Assembly: GCA_022432975.1 (NCBI GenBank) | Contig: CM039509.1 | Coordinates: 45,946,611 to 46,010,610, forward strand | Source of the DNA: Begonia masoniana | Taxonomy: Eukaryota; Streptophyta; Magnoliopsida; Cucurbitales; Begoniaceae | Length of the DNA stretch: 64,000 bases | Direction of reading: 5' to 3' | In this document: positions 11,020 to 22,292 of the stretch, piece after piece | How positions within the stretch are numbered: position 1 is the first letter of the stretch | How the letters are laid out: every line of letters begins with the position of its first letter | Program-made: the position numbers and the translations under genes | The notes under the pieces: generated by a model | The model's database searches: none | Told to the model about the DNA's origin: nothing | What the model saw: the letters and a program-made list of their open reading frames with translations, nothing else

Positions 11020-11750
11020 AGATGTTAAACGGGCGGGTTGGCTCGCCAGCCCGCCCGCTCGGCTCGTTACTGTAGCGGGTCGAGCCAAGCTCAGCTCGCT
11101 ATAGTTGTGACGACCCCGGACCCGATCGGGGTAGAAGGGCCTCACTCCGGACATTTAAAACGTGACATTTTTTTTTTGAACTTTTAAAACTTTACACAGA
11201 GTATAAACCATCTCTGGGATTGAAGACTGGAAGTGTGACAGCCCCAAACCCGATCGGGGCCGAGGAGCCATCACTCTGGACATTTAATAGAAAACGAGAC
11301 ATATATATTTTTTTTTGAACTTTAAAACTTTACACAGAGAAGACTTTCTCTGGATTTTAGATGAGAAAGACAGGATGAGCAGGAATAAACAACAGAAGGA
11401 AACAAGACGAAAAGGAATATAAAAACATAAACTGGAAAATAATAATCTGGAAGGCATACTGGGAGGAGGGCTACGGTGAATGACAAGATCGGGTGATGCT
11501 GGGCGGAGGAAGTAAGGCAGAAGATGTTAATAAACCGAGCAGATGAAGCAAGGCGGAAAATGCAGATAAACCGGGGCGGAAGAGGTAGACTGGGTGACAG
11601 GGGTGGATAACATAAATAAACCGGGACGGAAGAATTAGGTAGATGACGTCAAGCGGAAGACGTAAATAAACTTGGGTGGAGGATATAGGGCAGATGACGT
11701 CAGGCGGAAGATGTAATTTTAAAGGCAGCGGTGGATGCAGGCAGAAATGC

Positions 11751-11910
11751 ACTGTTCACCGGTGGAACTGAACTACAGACAGAAATGAACTGTTCACCGG
11801 TGGATGTGAACTACAGACAGAAATGAACTGTTCACCGGTGGATGTGAACTACAGACATAAATAAACTGTTCACCGTGGAAGTGAACTACAGACGGAAATG
11901 TACTGTTCAC
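11751..11910 (-). repeat. 38-bp tandem array with CACCGGTG
   Basis: ACTGTTCACC recurs at 11751, 11789, 11827, 11865 and 11902 (steps 38, 38, 38, 37). The unit holds the palindrome CACCGGTG. Sister LTRs carry it once (about 3920 and 21065), so it was amplified in this copy. Confidence 0.85.
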
Positions 11911-11934
11911 CGGTAGAAGCAAATTTAAAGGCAG

Positions 11935-12066
11935 CGGTGGATGTGCTTTAAAGGGCAACGGGGGATGTGATTTTAAAAGTAGCGGTGGATGTGCTTTAAA
12001 AAGGCAACGGTGGATGTGATTTTAAAAGCAGTGGTGGATGTGCTTTTAAAGGGTAACGGTGGATGT
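11935..12066 (-). repeat. About 24-bp irregular tandem array
   Basis: GGTGGATGTG followed by TTTTAAA and GGCAACGG recurs about six times at 24-25 bp spacing, directly beside the 38-bp array. Confidence 0.7.
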
Positions 12067-12565
12067 AATCGAAGATGTAGTTTTAAAGGCAGAATTTGAC
12101 AACTTTTAACAGGAAGACGTATAAACATGGAACATAAACCAGAAGGCATAAAAGTTTCAGACCTTCAAAACCCGATTCGAAACAAGGTTGTAAAACATGT
12201 TTGACAGAGATTCAAGAAAACACAAGCTGCATAGATAGCTCAAAATTTGAAGCCATCCATGCACAACCTAGAAAGGAAGAACTCAAACAATTCCAAAATG
12301 TTTTCAACACACTTCAAAACATATATACAACTGTCAAATACAGAGGTTTTAGACATCAATACAAGACTGAACCTACAAAACTGAACCTACACTTCAAATG
12401 TTTTAAAACTTCAAAAGATGATACAGAACTTGACATAACTTCAGAAAATACATTCTCATAGGAAATACATTTGTCTGACTGCAGCAACCACCCCATGAAC
12501 TCATCCCGCCAACTACATCAACTCATCATCTTGAGGCACAATGTCCTCTTCTGGAGGATCCATAC

Positions 12566-13034
12566 CTACAACAGGGAATTCAACTATGAGCCTAGAGCTC
12601 AATAAGAACATACAATGCAAAGTGATGCACGTGCTATGCATGAACATTTTCAAATACATGAACATTACATTACATTTCACTAGACAGGAACGTGTAAGTG
12701 GGAGAAAGAGCTGGCGCAACAGGAGTACATGTCACAACAGGAGTACATGACAGGATGCCAGTTCTTGTCCACACTTAACCATACATTTCATTACAGGTTT
12801 TATCTTACTTAACTTCAAACCGTGTGCAGAAAATATTTCATGACTTTCAGAGAAAACGTGTATGCATGAACATTCATAGACAGGTGACAGAATAATAATC
12901 AGGATATAAAACAGAACACACTTAACCTAAAACATAACCTACGGTTTAACTACCCAACAGAAATCCTGATAACATAAACCTAGTACCTCCGTATTGTAGG
13001 GCATTAAGGGCCAAACCTATATGTATGAACTTAC
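12566..13034 (-). other. Intron-like module of LTR 11234-13530
   Basis: Minus strand: donor CAA/GTAAGT at 13034, hairpin GGCCCTTAATGCC shortly after, TTATTGAG plus CTCAT box, acceptor GTTGTAG/GTATGG ending at 12566. Span 469 nt. Confidence 0.45.
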
Positions 13035-13136
13035 TTGTTTGCTGCGGAGTTGAGAGTCTTGAACGTGTTGCCTTGGTGATGCACAGACCTATGACGTGCA
13101 CGAAGAGGGAAATTAACAAGCTGTAAGCTGTAAATG

Positions 13137-13495
13137 CACGTGACGATCAGGTGGATGTGTCTTTCTTACCGATAAAGTCTGCAACTCCATGCAACCGAGA
13201 TCGATGGAGTCGAGCGATCTAAGGACACCTTCTCCCAGCCGATTTCCTTATGTGGTTAATGGCTGAACATTGTCGCATAATTCTGCGACTTAGCATGTCA
13301 ATAGTTTAAAGAAGAAGTCGAGTTTATGAAGGGTCCAGTTTCGTCTGATACTGAAATGTTTCGGAGTTTTGTATTTTTTTTTTAAAAAAAATTATAATGA
13401 TATAACATGAAGTAGATAGGATGAAACAGAGAACAAGCCAGTATTTATTCGAAGGATGTTTATGTTTATGTCGCGGCCTTTAACGGGGTCGTTAC
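13137..13495 (+). mobile_element. Inverted terminal fragment of another Ty3 LTR
   Basis: Reverse complement of the LTR end at 47298-47650: shared landmarks are the GGCCTTTAACGGGGTCGTTACA-type terminus, the CAGTATTTATTCGAA region, TTTCGTCTGATACTG and GATCGATGGAGTCG. It replaces the start of the LTR in which it sits. Confidence 0.8.
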
Positions 13496-13868
13496 AAATA
13501 TTTACATGGCAAAATTTGCCGGGTGTTACAAGAAGACATATTTAAAACTGGATGACAATTAAAATCGGACTACAGAAACATAAGGGAAAATGGACGACAG
13601 ACATGCAGTGGAAGACTTAATAAAATGGGAAACATAAACTGGAAGTCATGCAGTGGAGGGCTACAGTGGATGACAGAAGCTGTGGACGACTATCTTAAAG
13701 GACAACGTGGACGACAGTTTTAAAACAATAAAGTAGGATTTTCGGTCGACGAGACATAGCACTTGAAGAGTTATGACTCACAACAGAATCGGTCGAAGTG
13801 CAAAAGAGTGGTAAGACTGAGTTTCGGTCGAAGTGACCTTGGACAATAGGTTTGGACGACAAGTTTTG

Positions 13869-14110
13869 GACTACAGAAATGGTCGACAGGTTTGGACGAC
13901 AGATTTGGACGACAAGTTTGGATGACATAAATGGTCGACAGGTTTGGACGACAAGTTTTGGAAGACAAAAATGGTCGACAGGTTTGGACGACAAGTTTGG
14001 ATGACAGAAATGGTCGACAGGTTTGGACGACAAATTTGGACGACAGAAATGGTCGACAGGTTTGGACGACAAATTTGGACGACAGAATTGGTCGACAGGT
14101 TTGGACGATA
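13869..14110 (-). repeat. 39-bp tandem array made of 13-bp subunits
   Basis: GGTCGACAGG begins at 13881, 13933, 13973, 14012, 14051 and 14090, settling to an exact 39-bp step. Each 39-mer is three related 13-mers of type GGACGACAAATTT, one carrying GTCGAC. The step is a multiple of three, so open frames run through it in several phases on both strands; these are not genes. Confidence 0.9.
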
Positions 14111-14725
14111 TAATTGGACGACATTATCGCCCATAACTTTGGACGATAACACTTAGCCTTAGTCGACAAACTAAGTCTCTGGAATTAAATTCTACATCAT
14201 TCGGTCGACAAATTCGACCGAATAAAACAGAGAGACTTAAAAATAACTCGAAAGGCATATATACACCGCCGATCGATCGGTTACCCCAGGCGATCGATCG
14301 GCTACCTCTCTGTTTGACAGTTTACATCTTTTGACACAAAAACTTCAAACTTCAAAACCCGATTCAAAAGCTAAGTTTAAAACATGCTTGAAAACATGAC
14401 AGAAGTTCAAGAAAATCTAACTACAGGATAGCTCTAAAATCTGAAACAATCTATGAACAACGCAAAGGAAAAAACTCCAAGCAGTTCCAGAATATTTCGA
14501 AACATACATACAACTGTCAAAACAGAGGTTTTAAAACTTCAACACAAAGTCTATACATCGTTTCAAAATCCCAAAAGTTGTACAGAACTTGACATACACC
14601 TCAAAAATACACCCCCACAGGTTCAAACTATGTCTAGCTGCCACAACCACCCCATGAGCTTCGTCCCGCCAACTGCATCTACTCGTCGGCCTGAGGCACA
14701 AAGTCCTCATCTGGAGGGTCCATAC

Positions 14726-15220
14726 CTACAACAGGTAGTTCAACTATGAGCCTAGAGCTCAGTAAGAACATATAATGCAATGATGCATATGTTATGTATG
14801 AACTTTCGAAATACATGGACATTACATTATGTTTCACTGGACAAGGAGGTATAAGTGGGACTTATAGAGGAACTGGCGCAACAGGGGTGCACTTTTAGGC
14901 ACATTACAGGAATACATTACAAGAATACAGAACAGGATGTCAGTCCTCATCCACACATAACCGTACATTACATACAGGTTTATCTTTTTTAACTTCAAAA
15001 CCTCGTGCATAAAACATTTACATGACTTTCAGGAAAAACGTGTATGCATGAACATTTACGGTGCTTAAACATAACTTAAACAGGCTATAGGATAACAAGC
15101 AAAACAAAAGCAAACTCATTTAACTTAGAACTTAACCTACTACCTAACTACCCGACAACCAAAAACCTAGTATCTCCGTGCTGTAGGGCCTTAAGGGCCA
15201 ACTTATACGCATGAACTTAC
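14726..15220 (-). other. Intron-like module of LTR 11106-15898
   Basis: Minus strand: CAG/GTAAGT donor at 15220, GGCCCTTAAGGCCC hairpin, TTACTGAG plus CTCAT box, acceptor GTTGTAG/GTATGG ending at 14726. Span 495 nt. The donor half recurs in the duplicated copy at 17564. Confidence 0.5.
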
Positions 15221-16064
15221 CTGTTGTCCGAAGTGTTGCAAGCTTTGTACGCACGGCCTCGGTGATCCACAGATCTACATCATGCACGATAAAAATGAAC
15301 CACGTTGAAAAATGCTAACTAATCAAACTTAGTAGGATTCTCTCTAAGCTCCATCAAACCCTTAGATAACATTCTAACGTGTTTTCCGTATAAAATCAAC
15401 GAGTTTTCTCCAAAACCTTAACCCTAAACTTAAAAAAAAAAAACTAACGTTTTAACTTGTCCAGACTCATTAACTATAGTAGATGATTACCTTAGGCAGA
15501 GAAATAGAAAGAAACTAAGGAGATCGGAGGAGCTTTGATGGTCATTCGTCGTCTGGAAGAGAAAAGGCAGAAAGGAGAAGAAGAAAAATGAGAAGTGTTT
15601 TACGTAGAGGAGAAGAGAAAGCAGGAAGAGAGAGGGAAGACTTGTCTTCTTCCACAAGCTTGGACACTTGGCACACATCCATTGGCTTCCTCCCACCAAC
15701 CTTAATTGGCTTCCTAATTTGCCCCCATTGGTTTCCAACTAAATTGTTATTTAGTTCATCGATTCGGTTTTCCCCGAAACCTGTTTTTCCATAAAGCATC
15801 ACAACAATTCCAGAAAAATACACATTTTATTAATGGAAAATTAATCCCGTTTAATAATTTCATGGAGTATTTACATGGCTAAAATGTAGGGTATTACAAC
15901 AGTAACGAGCCGGTTTGGCTCGGGTCACACCGATGGGCAGAGCCGAGCTCGGTCGTCATGGCTCGCGAGCCCGTCGATGACCGGGCTCAACGAGCCTGCT
16001 CGCTAGCTGGTTCGGTCAAGCCCAGCTCGGAGCTCTGAGCCCTCTCTGACGCCTCGACGGCGGA

Positions 16065-16245
16065 CATGGACAGCCCCGTCTTCGTCTTCCTTCGACATCT
16101 ACCAACGACGACGGGTACGACCATTTTCAGATCTTCTTCATCCAACCCGAGCTGCCGCCCGCCGAGCACAAGATCGATGAAATTTTCGGCGAACTAGTTG
16201 ACGTCCTGGAGATTGCGAACAAGATCGATGAACACAAGGATTAAA
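16065..16245 (+). pseudogene. Coding-like fragment within hAT, unidentified
   Basis: GC-richer stretch with a readable frame giving PPAEHKIDEIFGELVDVLEI, repeated in copy 2 near 18405-18590. It has codon-like composition unlike its AT-rich surroundings. It may be the N-terminal part of the element's own protein or a captured host exon. I do not recognise the family. Confidence 0.35.
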
Positions 16246-16294
16246 TTAAAACTCATCGTTCTCGTCGCCACCTAAGAGTGCGGCGATGGTTCGT

Positions 16295-16510
16295 CCTAAA
16301 GGAGGCGATCAATCGCTCCGTAGGGGTGAAAATTCGCCCTACAGGCGATCAATCGCCCCATAGGGGCGAACAATCGCCCAAAATCTAGTGCATGGGGCGA
16401 TTGATCGCCTGCACTGTTCATGTGAACAGTGCAATACTATTCACATTAACAGTGAAAATTACTGTTCACGTGAACAGTGAAAGTATTATTTACGTAAATA
16501 GTGCCTAAAA
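16295..16510. repeat. Nested short inverted repeats in hAT (copy 1)
   Basis: GGCGATCAATCGCC / GGCGATTGATCGCC words are followed by CACTGTTCA-TG-TGAACAGTG (16412-16431), a perfect 18-bp palindrome ACTGTTCACGTGAACAGT (16461-16478) containing a G-box core, and TATTTACGTAAATA. Subterminal repeats of this kind are usual transposase-binding candidates. Copy 2 is at about 18650-18850. Confidence 0.75.
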
Positions 16511-16639
16511 AAAGTTTTAATTAAATTTTACGCACGTTTTCTACGAATTTTAAAAAAGAAAATTTACACATTTTGAGTTCTTTTAAAGATGTACAGTATT
16601 TTCAAAGTATTTTTACGAACAGTCAAGTTAGTGACGTCT

Positions 16640-17130
16640 GAATTACCTATGTAGATAATATGTGGAATTCTACTTATTTGATGTTGGAAAATGCTATGCC
16701 ATATTGGCAAGTTATTTGTATTTTTATTAGTGAAAAAACACAAAGTATTAATATTGATAAATCTAGTTGTAAAGTAGCTAATATATTTTTTGATCTTTTA
16801 AAACCATTTTATGATTCTACAAATGAATGTTAAAAAATTTATTATCTTACTTCTCATCTTGTTCTCCCAATTTTTATAAACTTAACGAGTAATTTTGCAC
16901 AATATCAACATAGAGATGAATTTAAAGATATACTTAATAAAATAGAAACAAAATTAAAAAAATATTGACTTGATATTCTTCCTATTTTTTGTTATGCATA
17001 TATAATGGATCCTAAATATAAGTTAAAAGGAGTATATCTCATTGTTAATAAAATTTCTAATAATTTACAAACTTCTTTTTTATTTTTTATGGATCAAATA
17101 ACATCTAGAATTACTAGGTTTAGTCGTCGT
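16640..17130 (+). pseudogene. hAT transposase relic, copy 1
   Basis: Frame reads VDNMWNSTYLML, later FFDLLKPFYDST, FAQYQHRDEFKD and MDPKYKLKGVY, the characteristic order of the plant hAT RNase H-like core (WNSTY, then LDPRFK-like). In-frame stops occur after STNEC and after KLKKY, and the same stops are in copy 2, so the gene was already dead before duplication. The C-terminal dimerisation region is absent. The N-terminal BED finger was not found. Confidence 0.8.
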
Positions 17131-17214
17131 ATGACTCAAATATTCTAATGGTTAGTCATCAAGTGTTTCTGCACTTTTAGCTCAGTCGTGGTGGATGGAA
17201 ATATGTGCATAATT

Positions 17215-19560
17215 AACTGGCGCAACAGGGGTGCACTTGTTTAGCACCTTACAGGGATACATTACAGGAATACAGAACAGGATGTCAGTCCTCATCCACA
17301 CATAACCGTACATTACATACAGGTTTTATCTTTCTTAACTTCAAAACCTCGTGCATAAAACATTTACATGACTTTCAGGAAAAACGTGTATGCATGAACA
17401 TTTACGGTGCTTAAACATAATTTAAACAGGCTATAGGATACAAGCAAACAAAAAGCCAAACTCATTTAACTAGAACTAACCTACTACCTAACTACCGAAA
17501 ACCAAAAACCTAGTATCTCCGTGCTGTAAGGGCCTTAAGGGCCAACTTATACGCATGAACTTACCTGTTGTCCGAAGTGTTGCAAGCTTTGTACGCACGT
17601 CCTCGGTGATCCACAGATCTACATCATGCACGATAAAAATGAACCACGTTGAAAAATGCTAACTAATCAAACTAGTAGGCTTCTCTCTAAGCTCCATCAA
17701 ACCCTTAGATAACATTCTAACGTGTTTTCCGTATAAAATCAACGAGTTTTCTCCAAAACCTTAACCCTAAACTTAAAAAAAAAAAAACTAACGTTTTAAC
17801 TTGTCCAAACTCATTAACTATAGTAGATGATTACCTTAGGCAGAGAAATAGAAAGAAACTAAGGAGATCGGAGGAGCTTTGATGGTCATTCTGTCGTCTG
17901 GAAGAGAAAAGGCAGAAGGAGAAGAAGAAAAATGAGAAGTGTTTTACGTAGAGGAGAAGAGAAAGCAGGAAGAGAGAGGGAAGACTTGTCTTCTTCCACA
18001 AGCTTGGACTACTTGGCACACATCCATTGGCTTTCCTCCCACCAACCTTAATGGCTTCCTAATTTGCCCCCATTGGTTTCCAACTAAATTGTTATTTAGT
18101 TCATCGATTCGGTTTTCCCCGAAACTGTTTTTCCATAAAGCATCACAACAATTCCAGAAAATACACATTTTATTAATGGAAAATTAATCCTGTTTAATAA
18201 TTTCATGGAGTATTTACATGGCTAAAATGCCAGGTGTTACAATAGTAACGAGCCGGTTTGGCTCGGGTCACACCGATGGGCAGAGCCGAGCTCGGCCATC
18301 AGGGCTCGCGAGCCCATCGATGACCGGGCTCAACGAGCCTACTCGCGAGCTGGTTCGGTCAAGCCCAGCTCGGAGCCCTGAGCCCTCTCTGACGCCTCGA
18401 CAGGCGGACATGGACAGCCCCGTCTTCGTCTTCCTTCGACATCTACCAACGACGACGGGTACGACCATTTTCAGATCTTCTTCATCCAACCCGAGCTGCC
18501 GCCCTCCGAGCACAAGATCGATGAAATTTTCGGCGAACTAGTTGACGTCCTGGAGATTGCGAACAAGATTGATGAACCCAAGGCTTAAATTAAAACTCAT
18601 CGTTCTCGTCGCCACCTAAGAGTGCGGCGATGGTTTCGTCCTAAAGGAGGCGATCAATCGCTCCAGTAGGGGTGAAAATTTGCCCTAGAGGCGATCAATC
18701 GCCCCATAGGGGCGAACAATCACCCAAAATCCAGTGCATGGGGCGATTGATCGCGCTGCACTGTTCATGTGAACAGTGCAATACTATTCACATGAACAGT
18801 GAAAGTTACTGTTCACATGAACAGTAAAAGTATTATTTACGTAAATAGTGCCTAAAAAAAGTTTTAATTAAATTTTACGCACTTTTTCTACTAATTTTAA
18901 AAAAGAAAATTTACACATTTTGAGTTCTTTTAAAGATGTACAGTATTTTCAAAGTATTTTTACGAACAGTCAAGTTAGTGACGTCTGAATTACCTATGTA
19001 GATAATATGTGGAATTCTACTTATTTGATGTTGGAAAATGCTATGCCATATTGCAAGTTATTTGTATTTTTATTAGTGAGAAAACACAAAGTATTAATAT
19101 TGATAAATCTAGTTGTAAAGTAGCTAATATATTTTTTGATCTTTTAAAACCATTTTATGATTCTACAAATGAATGTTAAAAAATTTATTATCTTACTTCT
19201 CATCTTGTTCTCCCAATTTTTATAAACTTAACGAGTAATTTTGCACAATATCAACATAGAGATGAATTTAAAGATATACTTAATAAAATAGAAACAAAAT
19301 TAAAAAAATATTGACTTGATATTCTTCCTATTTTTTGTTATGCATATATAATGGATCCTAATATAAGTTAAGAGGGGTATATCTCATTGTTAATAAAATT
19401 TCTAATAATTTACAAACTTCTTTTTTATTTTTTATGGATCAAATAACATATAGAATTACTAGGTTATATTCTTCTTATGAATCTAAATATTCTAATGTTA
19501 GTCATTCACGTGTTTCTTCACATGTTAGCTCAAGTAGTGGTGGTGGAAATATTGTATGTT
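17215..19560. repeat. 2.34-kb tandem duplication, copy 2
   Basis: Direct second copy of 14871-17214. It contains the start part of the minus LTR (to 18241), the intact flank ATAGT (18242-18246), hAT subterminal DNA and the second transposase relic. Confidence 0.9.
18985..19560 (+). pseudogene. hAT transposase relic, copy 2
   Basis: Same relic as at 16640, sharing its stop codons and adding a frameshift around MDPNIS in place of the first copy's MDPKYK. It runs slightly further through a serine-rich tail (SSYESKYSNVSHSRVSS). Confidence 0.8.
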
Positions 19561-20559
19561 CACAATTTGGTATTCATGAAAGATCGAATTTTGAATGAGA
19601 ATAAGTAGACTCTTTTCTTTTCAAACTTTGAATGCTTGATCGGTTTTTTACAATCCTTCTTCAATCAAAGGATAGTTCTCAAATTGATTTTCAATTTGGG
19701 TGGAGATTGAGACTCCAATTGTTGCCAAGTCCGTGGTTGCTCAGTGACTCTTATTCCTCACCTTTTCTAAGACCTTAGAGAGGTAAGAAGAGTGAAGCCA
19801 ACCAAGCCTTGTGCCGTTGTAAGTTTCTTAGAAAAATTATATTCACCATAAATTACAAATTTCACTTTACCCTATTTTGTATATATTTGTTTTCTTCTAT
19901 TTTTTATAATTAAATGACATTTTTGTATTAATTAAATATTTTCATTATTTACATTTTACATGACTAAGTATTTATTATATTTCATCATTAATATAATAAA
20001 TATTTATTAAAATTTTAATAAATAAACGATTAATGAAATATATAATATATTTATATAAAATAATTTTATTTATCTAAGTTCGGCTCGTTAAGCTCGGCTC
20101 GTTACGCTCGTTGGGCCGGCTCGGCTTGGCTCGGCTCGTTAGGTTCGTGGCTCGCGAGCCGGCTCGGGTTGAAAATTTTTAAGATCAGCTTGTTAGGCTT
20201 GGCATGTGACAGCCCCGAGACCGAACCCGATCGGGGTCCGGGATCGGAGCCATCACTCCGGGACAGTGGACGGAAAACGGTGACTAATTTTTTTTTTTAA
20301 CATAAACAGAACAGACAACGTTACTGGAACAACTTATGAAAGCCAACAAAACTTTTAAAACTTTAATGGGAAACTGAACCGAATGACAGAAAACATGCAC
20401 TGTCAATGCAAACCCTAAAAGAGCATAGCTTTACAGAGGAGAGAAACTACAGTGAGTAACAGAGTATAAATAACAGCAGAAAAACAGGGAATGAAAGTCG
20501 GAAGGCATAGGCAGAAATCTGGCGGAAAACTTAGTTTAAAACTGGGCGGAAGACTTGAA

Positions 20560-20851
20560 TGACGTCAGCTGGAAGATATAAATGCAAGGACAGAAGCGGA
20601 GATGACGTCAGCCGGAAGGAACAGACAGCAGCTGAGATCGTATGAGGTGATGACGTCAGCCGGAAGGATGGATGGCTGTCAACCGGAAGATGTGAAGACG
20701 TCATCGGCAGATACAGATAGTAAACGAAAATCGACTAAGGTGATGACGTCATCAGAAGATAGATGACGTCATCGGAAGATGTAGGCATTAAACGTAATCG
20801 GCAGGAGATGAAACAAGTGGATGACTGTCATCGGAAGAGGAGATGACGTCA
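20560..20851 (-). promoter_or_regulatory. Cluster of six TGACGTCA palindromes
   Basis: Perfect octamers at 20560, 20603, 20651, 20744, 20764 and 20844, with near matches to about 20995, in CGGAAGATG units as in the solo LTR at 2081 but in inverse orientation. Confidence 0.7.
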
Positions 20852-21763
20852 GACGGTAGATGCAGGCATTAAACGAAATAGGATTATGTGTGACATCATC
20901 GGAAGATGTAATGCCGTCATCGGCAGATAAGATAGTAAACGTAATCGGCAGAAGAAAAGCTATGGTGACATCATCAGAAGAGGAGATGACGTCGTCGGAA
21001 GATGAAGTTAACTGAGAGACAGATGAAAACCGGCAGAAGTAACTAAGACTGATGAAATCAACTGTTTCACCGGTGGATGAGATAAGACAAAATGTGAACA
21101 GTGACTATCGGTGGATGCATTAAACGTGATCGGAAGATGCAGTTTTAAAAGGGCCGAATTTGACAACTTTCAACAGAAACATATAGACAGAGAGCTAAGA
21201 ACAGAAACATGAAAGTCTCAGATTTCAAACCAATTCAAAACATGGTTCTCGAGCACAACAGAAGGCATACAGGTTTAAGACCTTCAAACCCAATTCTAAA
21301 CACAGTTTTAAAACATGCATGGGAACATGACAGAAGTTAGAAAACCTAACAGAAGATCAAGAAAACAACTGCATGGATTATTCCAAAACCAGAGACAATC
21401 CATGCACAGATTATCAGAGAATATCCCAAACAAATTCCTAGAATACTCTAGAATACAAACTTAACTGTCAAATACAGCGGTTTTAAACATTGAAACAGAA
21501 TCTATGCATTGTTTCAAAATTTCAAAGACAGTACAAAACTTAACATAGGTTTACAGAAACTCCCAAAACAGAAGTTTTCTACAAGGGCTTTTAACACAAA
21601 GACCAGAATTTCTTAAAAACTTTACAATATAAACTATATTTTAAAAGCTTGAACCTCAGAACAGAATTATGTCTATCTGCAGCAACCACCCTGTGAGCTC
21701 GATCCATCAGTTACAACAGATCGTCATTTTGAGGAACAAAGTCCTCGGTTTCAAGTTCAGTAC

Positions 21764-22292
21764 CTACATCAGAGAGTTCACCTATGAGTCTAAAACTCAG
21801 TAAGGACATAATCAGAATGCTGTGATGCAAAATGCTATGCATGCAATTTTTTCAGAAATACGGTGACAGTACTAAAGCATTAAGTTTACAGTGGGCACGT
21901 AGAATTAAGTGGAGCTTATAGGGGACTGGCAACAGTGGGGGAGGGGAGGGTGCACTATCCGGCACATTCCGGGATACAGTACAGTAAACAGTTCTGGGGC
22001 CAAGTCCCCGTCTTCGCCACTTAGCCTGGTACATTCAGTCAGATTTTATTCTTGTTTAGTTTCAACAGTGTACAGAAAACATTTGCATGTCTTTCAGAGA
22101 AAACGTGTATGCATGAACGATGCTTGAAACTTAAACAGGCAGACAGCAGAAATAAAGACAACAGAAGGTAAATCGAAGCCAGACATTCAGAACATAGACT
22201 ATAACCTTTCTATCCAAAACAACCGAGGAACTAGGAACCTAGTACCTTCGTGATGTAGGGCCTTAAGGGCCAACCTACGGTTATGAACTTAC
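21764..22292 (-). other. Intron-like module of LTR 20205-22964
   Basis: Minus strand: CAG/GTAAGT donor at 22292, GGCCCTTAAGGCCC hairpin (about 22256-22272), TTACTGAG with CTCAT box, acceptor GATGTAG/GTACTG ending at 21764. Span 529 nt. Confidence 0.5.

Larger units (their letters stand above)
11234..13530 (-). mobile_element. Nested Ty3-type solo LTR (minus), promoter end replaced
   Basis: + strand begins TGTGACAGCCCC at 11234 and ends GCCGGGTGTTACA at 13530. Flanks GGAAG and AGAAG match 4 of 5, a slightly mutated target duplication. It contains a 38-bp array (11751-11910), an irregular ~24-bp array (11935-12066), two TGACGTCA sites near 11645 and 11695, and the intron-like module (12566-13034). 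The segment 13137-13495 is foreign: an inverted end of the LTR family seen at 47298, replacing most of the expected U3. Confidence 0.75.
11106..15898 (-). mobile_element. Ty3-type LTR (minus), interrupted by 11234-13530
   Basis: + strand begins TGTGACGACCCC at 11106 and ends GGTATTACA at 15898. Flanks are ATAGT (11101-11105) and ACAGT (15899-15903); the duplicated copy of this right edge at 18242-18246 still reads ATAGT, so the target duplication was ATAGT and one copy mutated. 11106-11233 matches the end of the LTR at 5183 in reverse, up to GACTGGAAG, where the nested LTR enters; the rest resumes at 13531. It carries the 39-bp array and the intron-like module (14726-15220). No internal domain, hence a solo LTR. 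Confidence 0.85.
14871..17214. repeat. 2.34-kb tandem duplication, copy 1
   Basis: Starts inside the LTR's intron-like module (AACTGGCGCAACAGGGG) and runs through the LTR start, hAT subterminal DNA and the transposase relic; an almost identical copy starts at 17215. The mutated target duplication (ACAGT) is in this copy and the intact one (ATAGT) in copy 2, so the duplication came after the LTR insertion. Confidence 0.9.
11020..20204. mobile_element. Decayed hAT-superfamily DNA transposon, host of nested LTRs
   Basis: GC-rich subterminal sequence built of GGCTCG / CGAGCC words occurs at 11020-11105, 15899-16060, 18242-18400 and 20080-20204, and the inner parts encode hAT transposase relics. 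The left end (GAGATGTTAAACGGGCGGG) looks like a plant hAT terminus. The LTR at 11106-15898 sits inside the left subterminal region with target duplication ATAGT. The right end is cut off by the LTR beginning at 20205, so terminal inverted repeats and the 8-bp target duplication cannot be verified. 19600-20080 is AT-rich non-coding sequence. Confidence 0.65.

Noticed and set aside
13695..14169. Overlapping long frames on both strands
   Set aside because: Artefact of the 39-bp array, whose length is a multiple of three.
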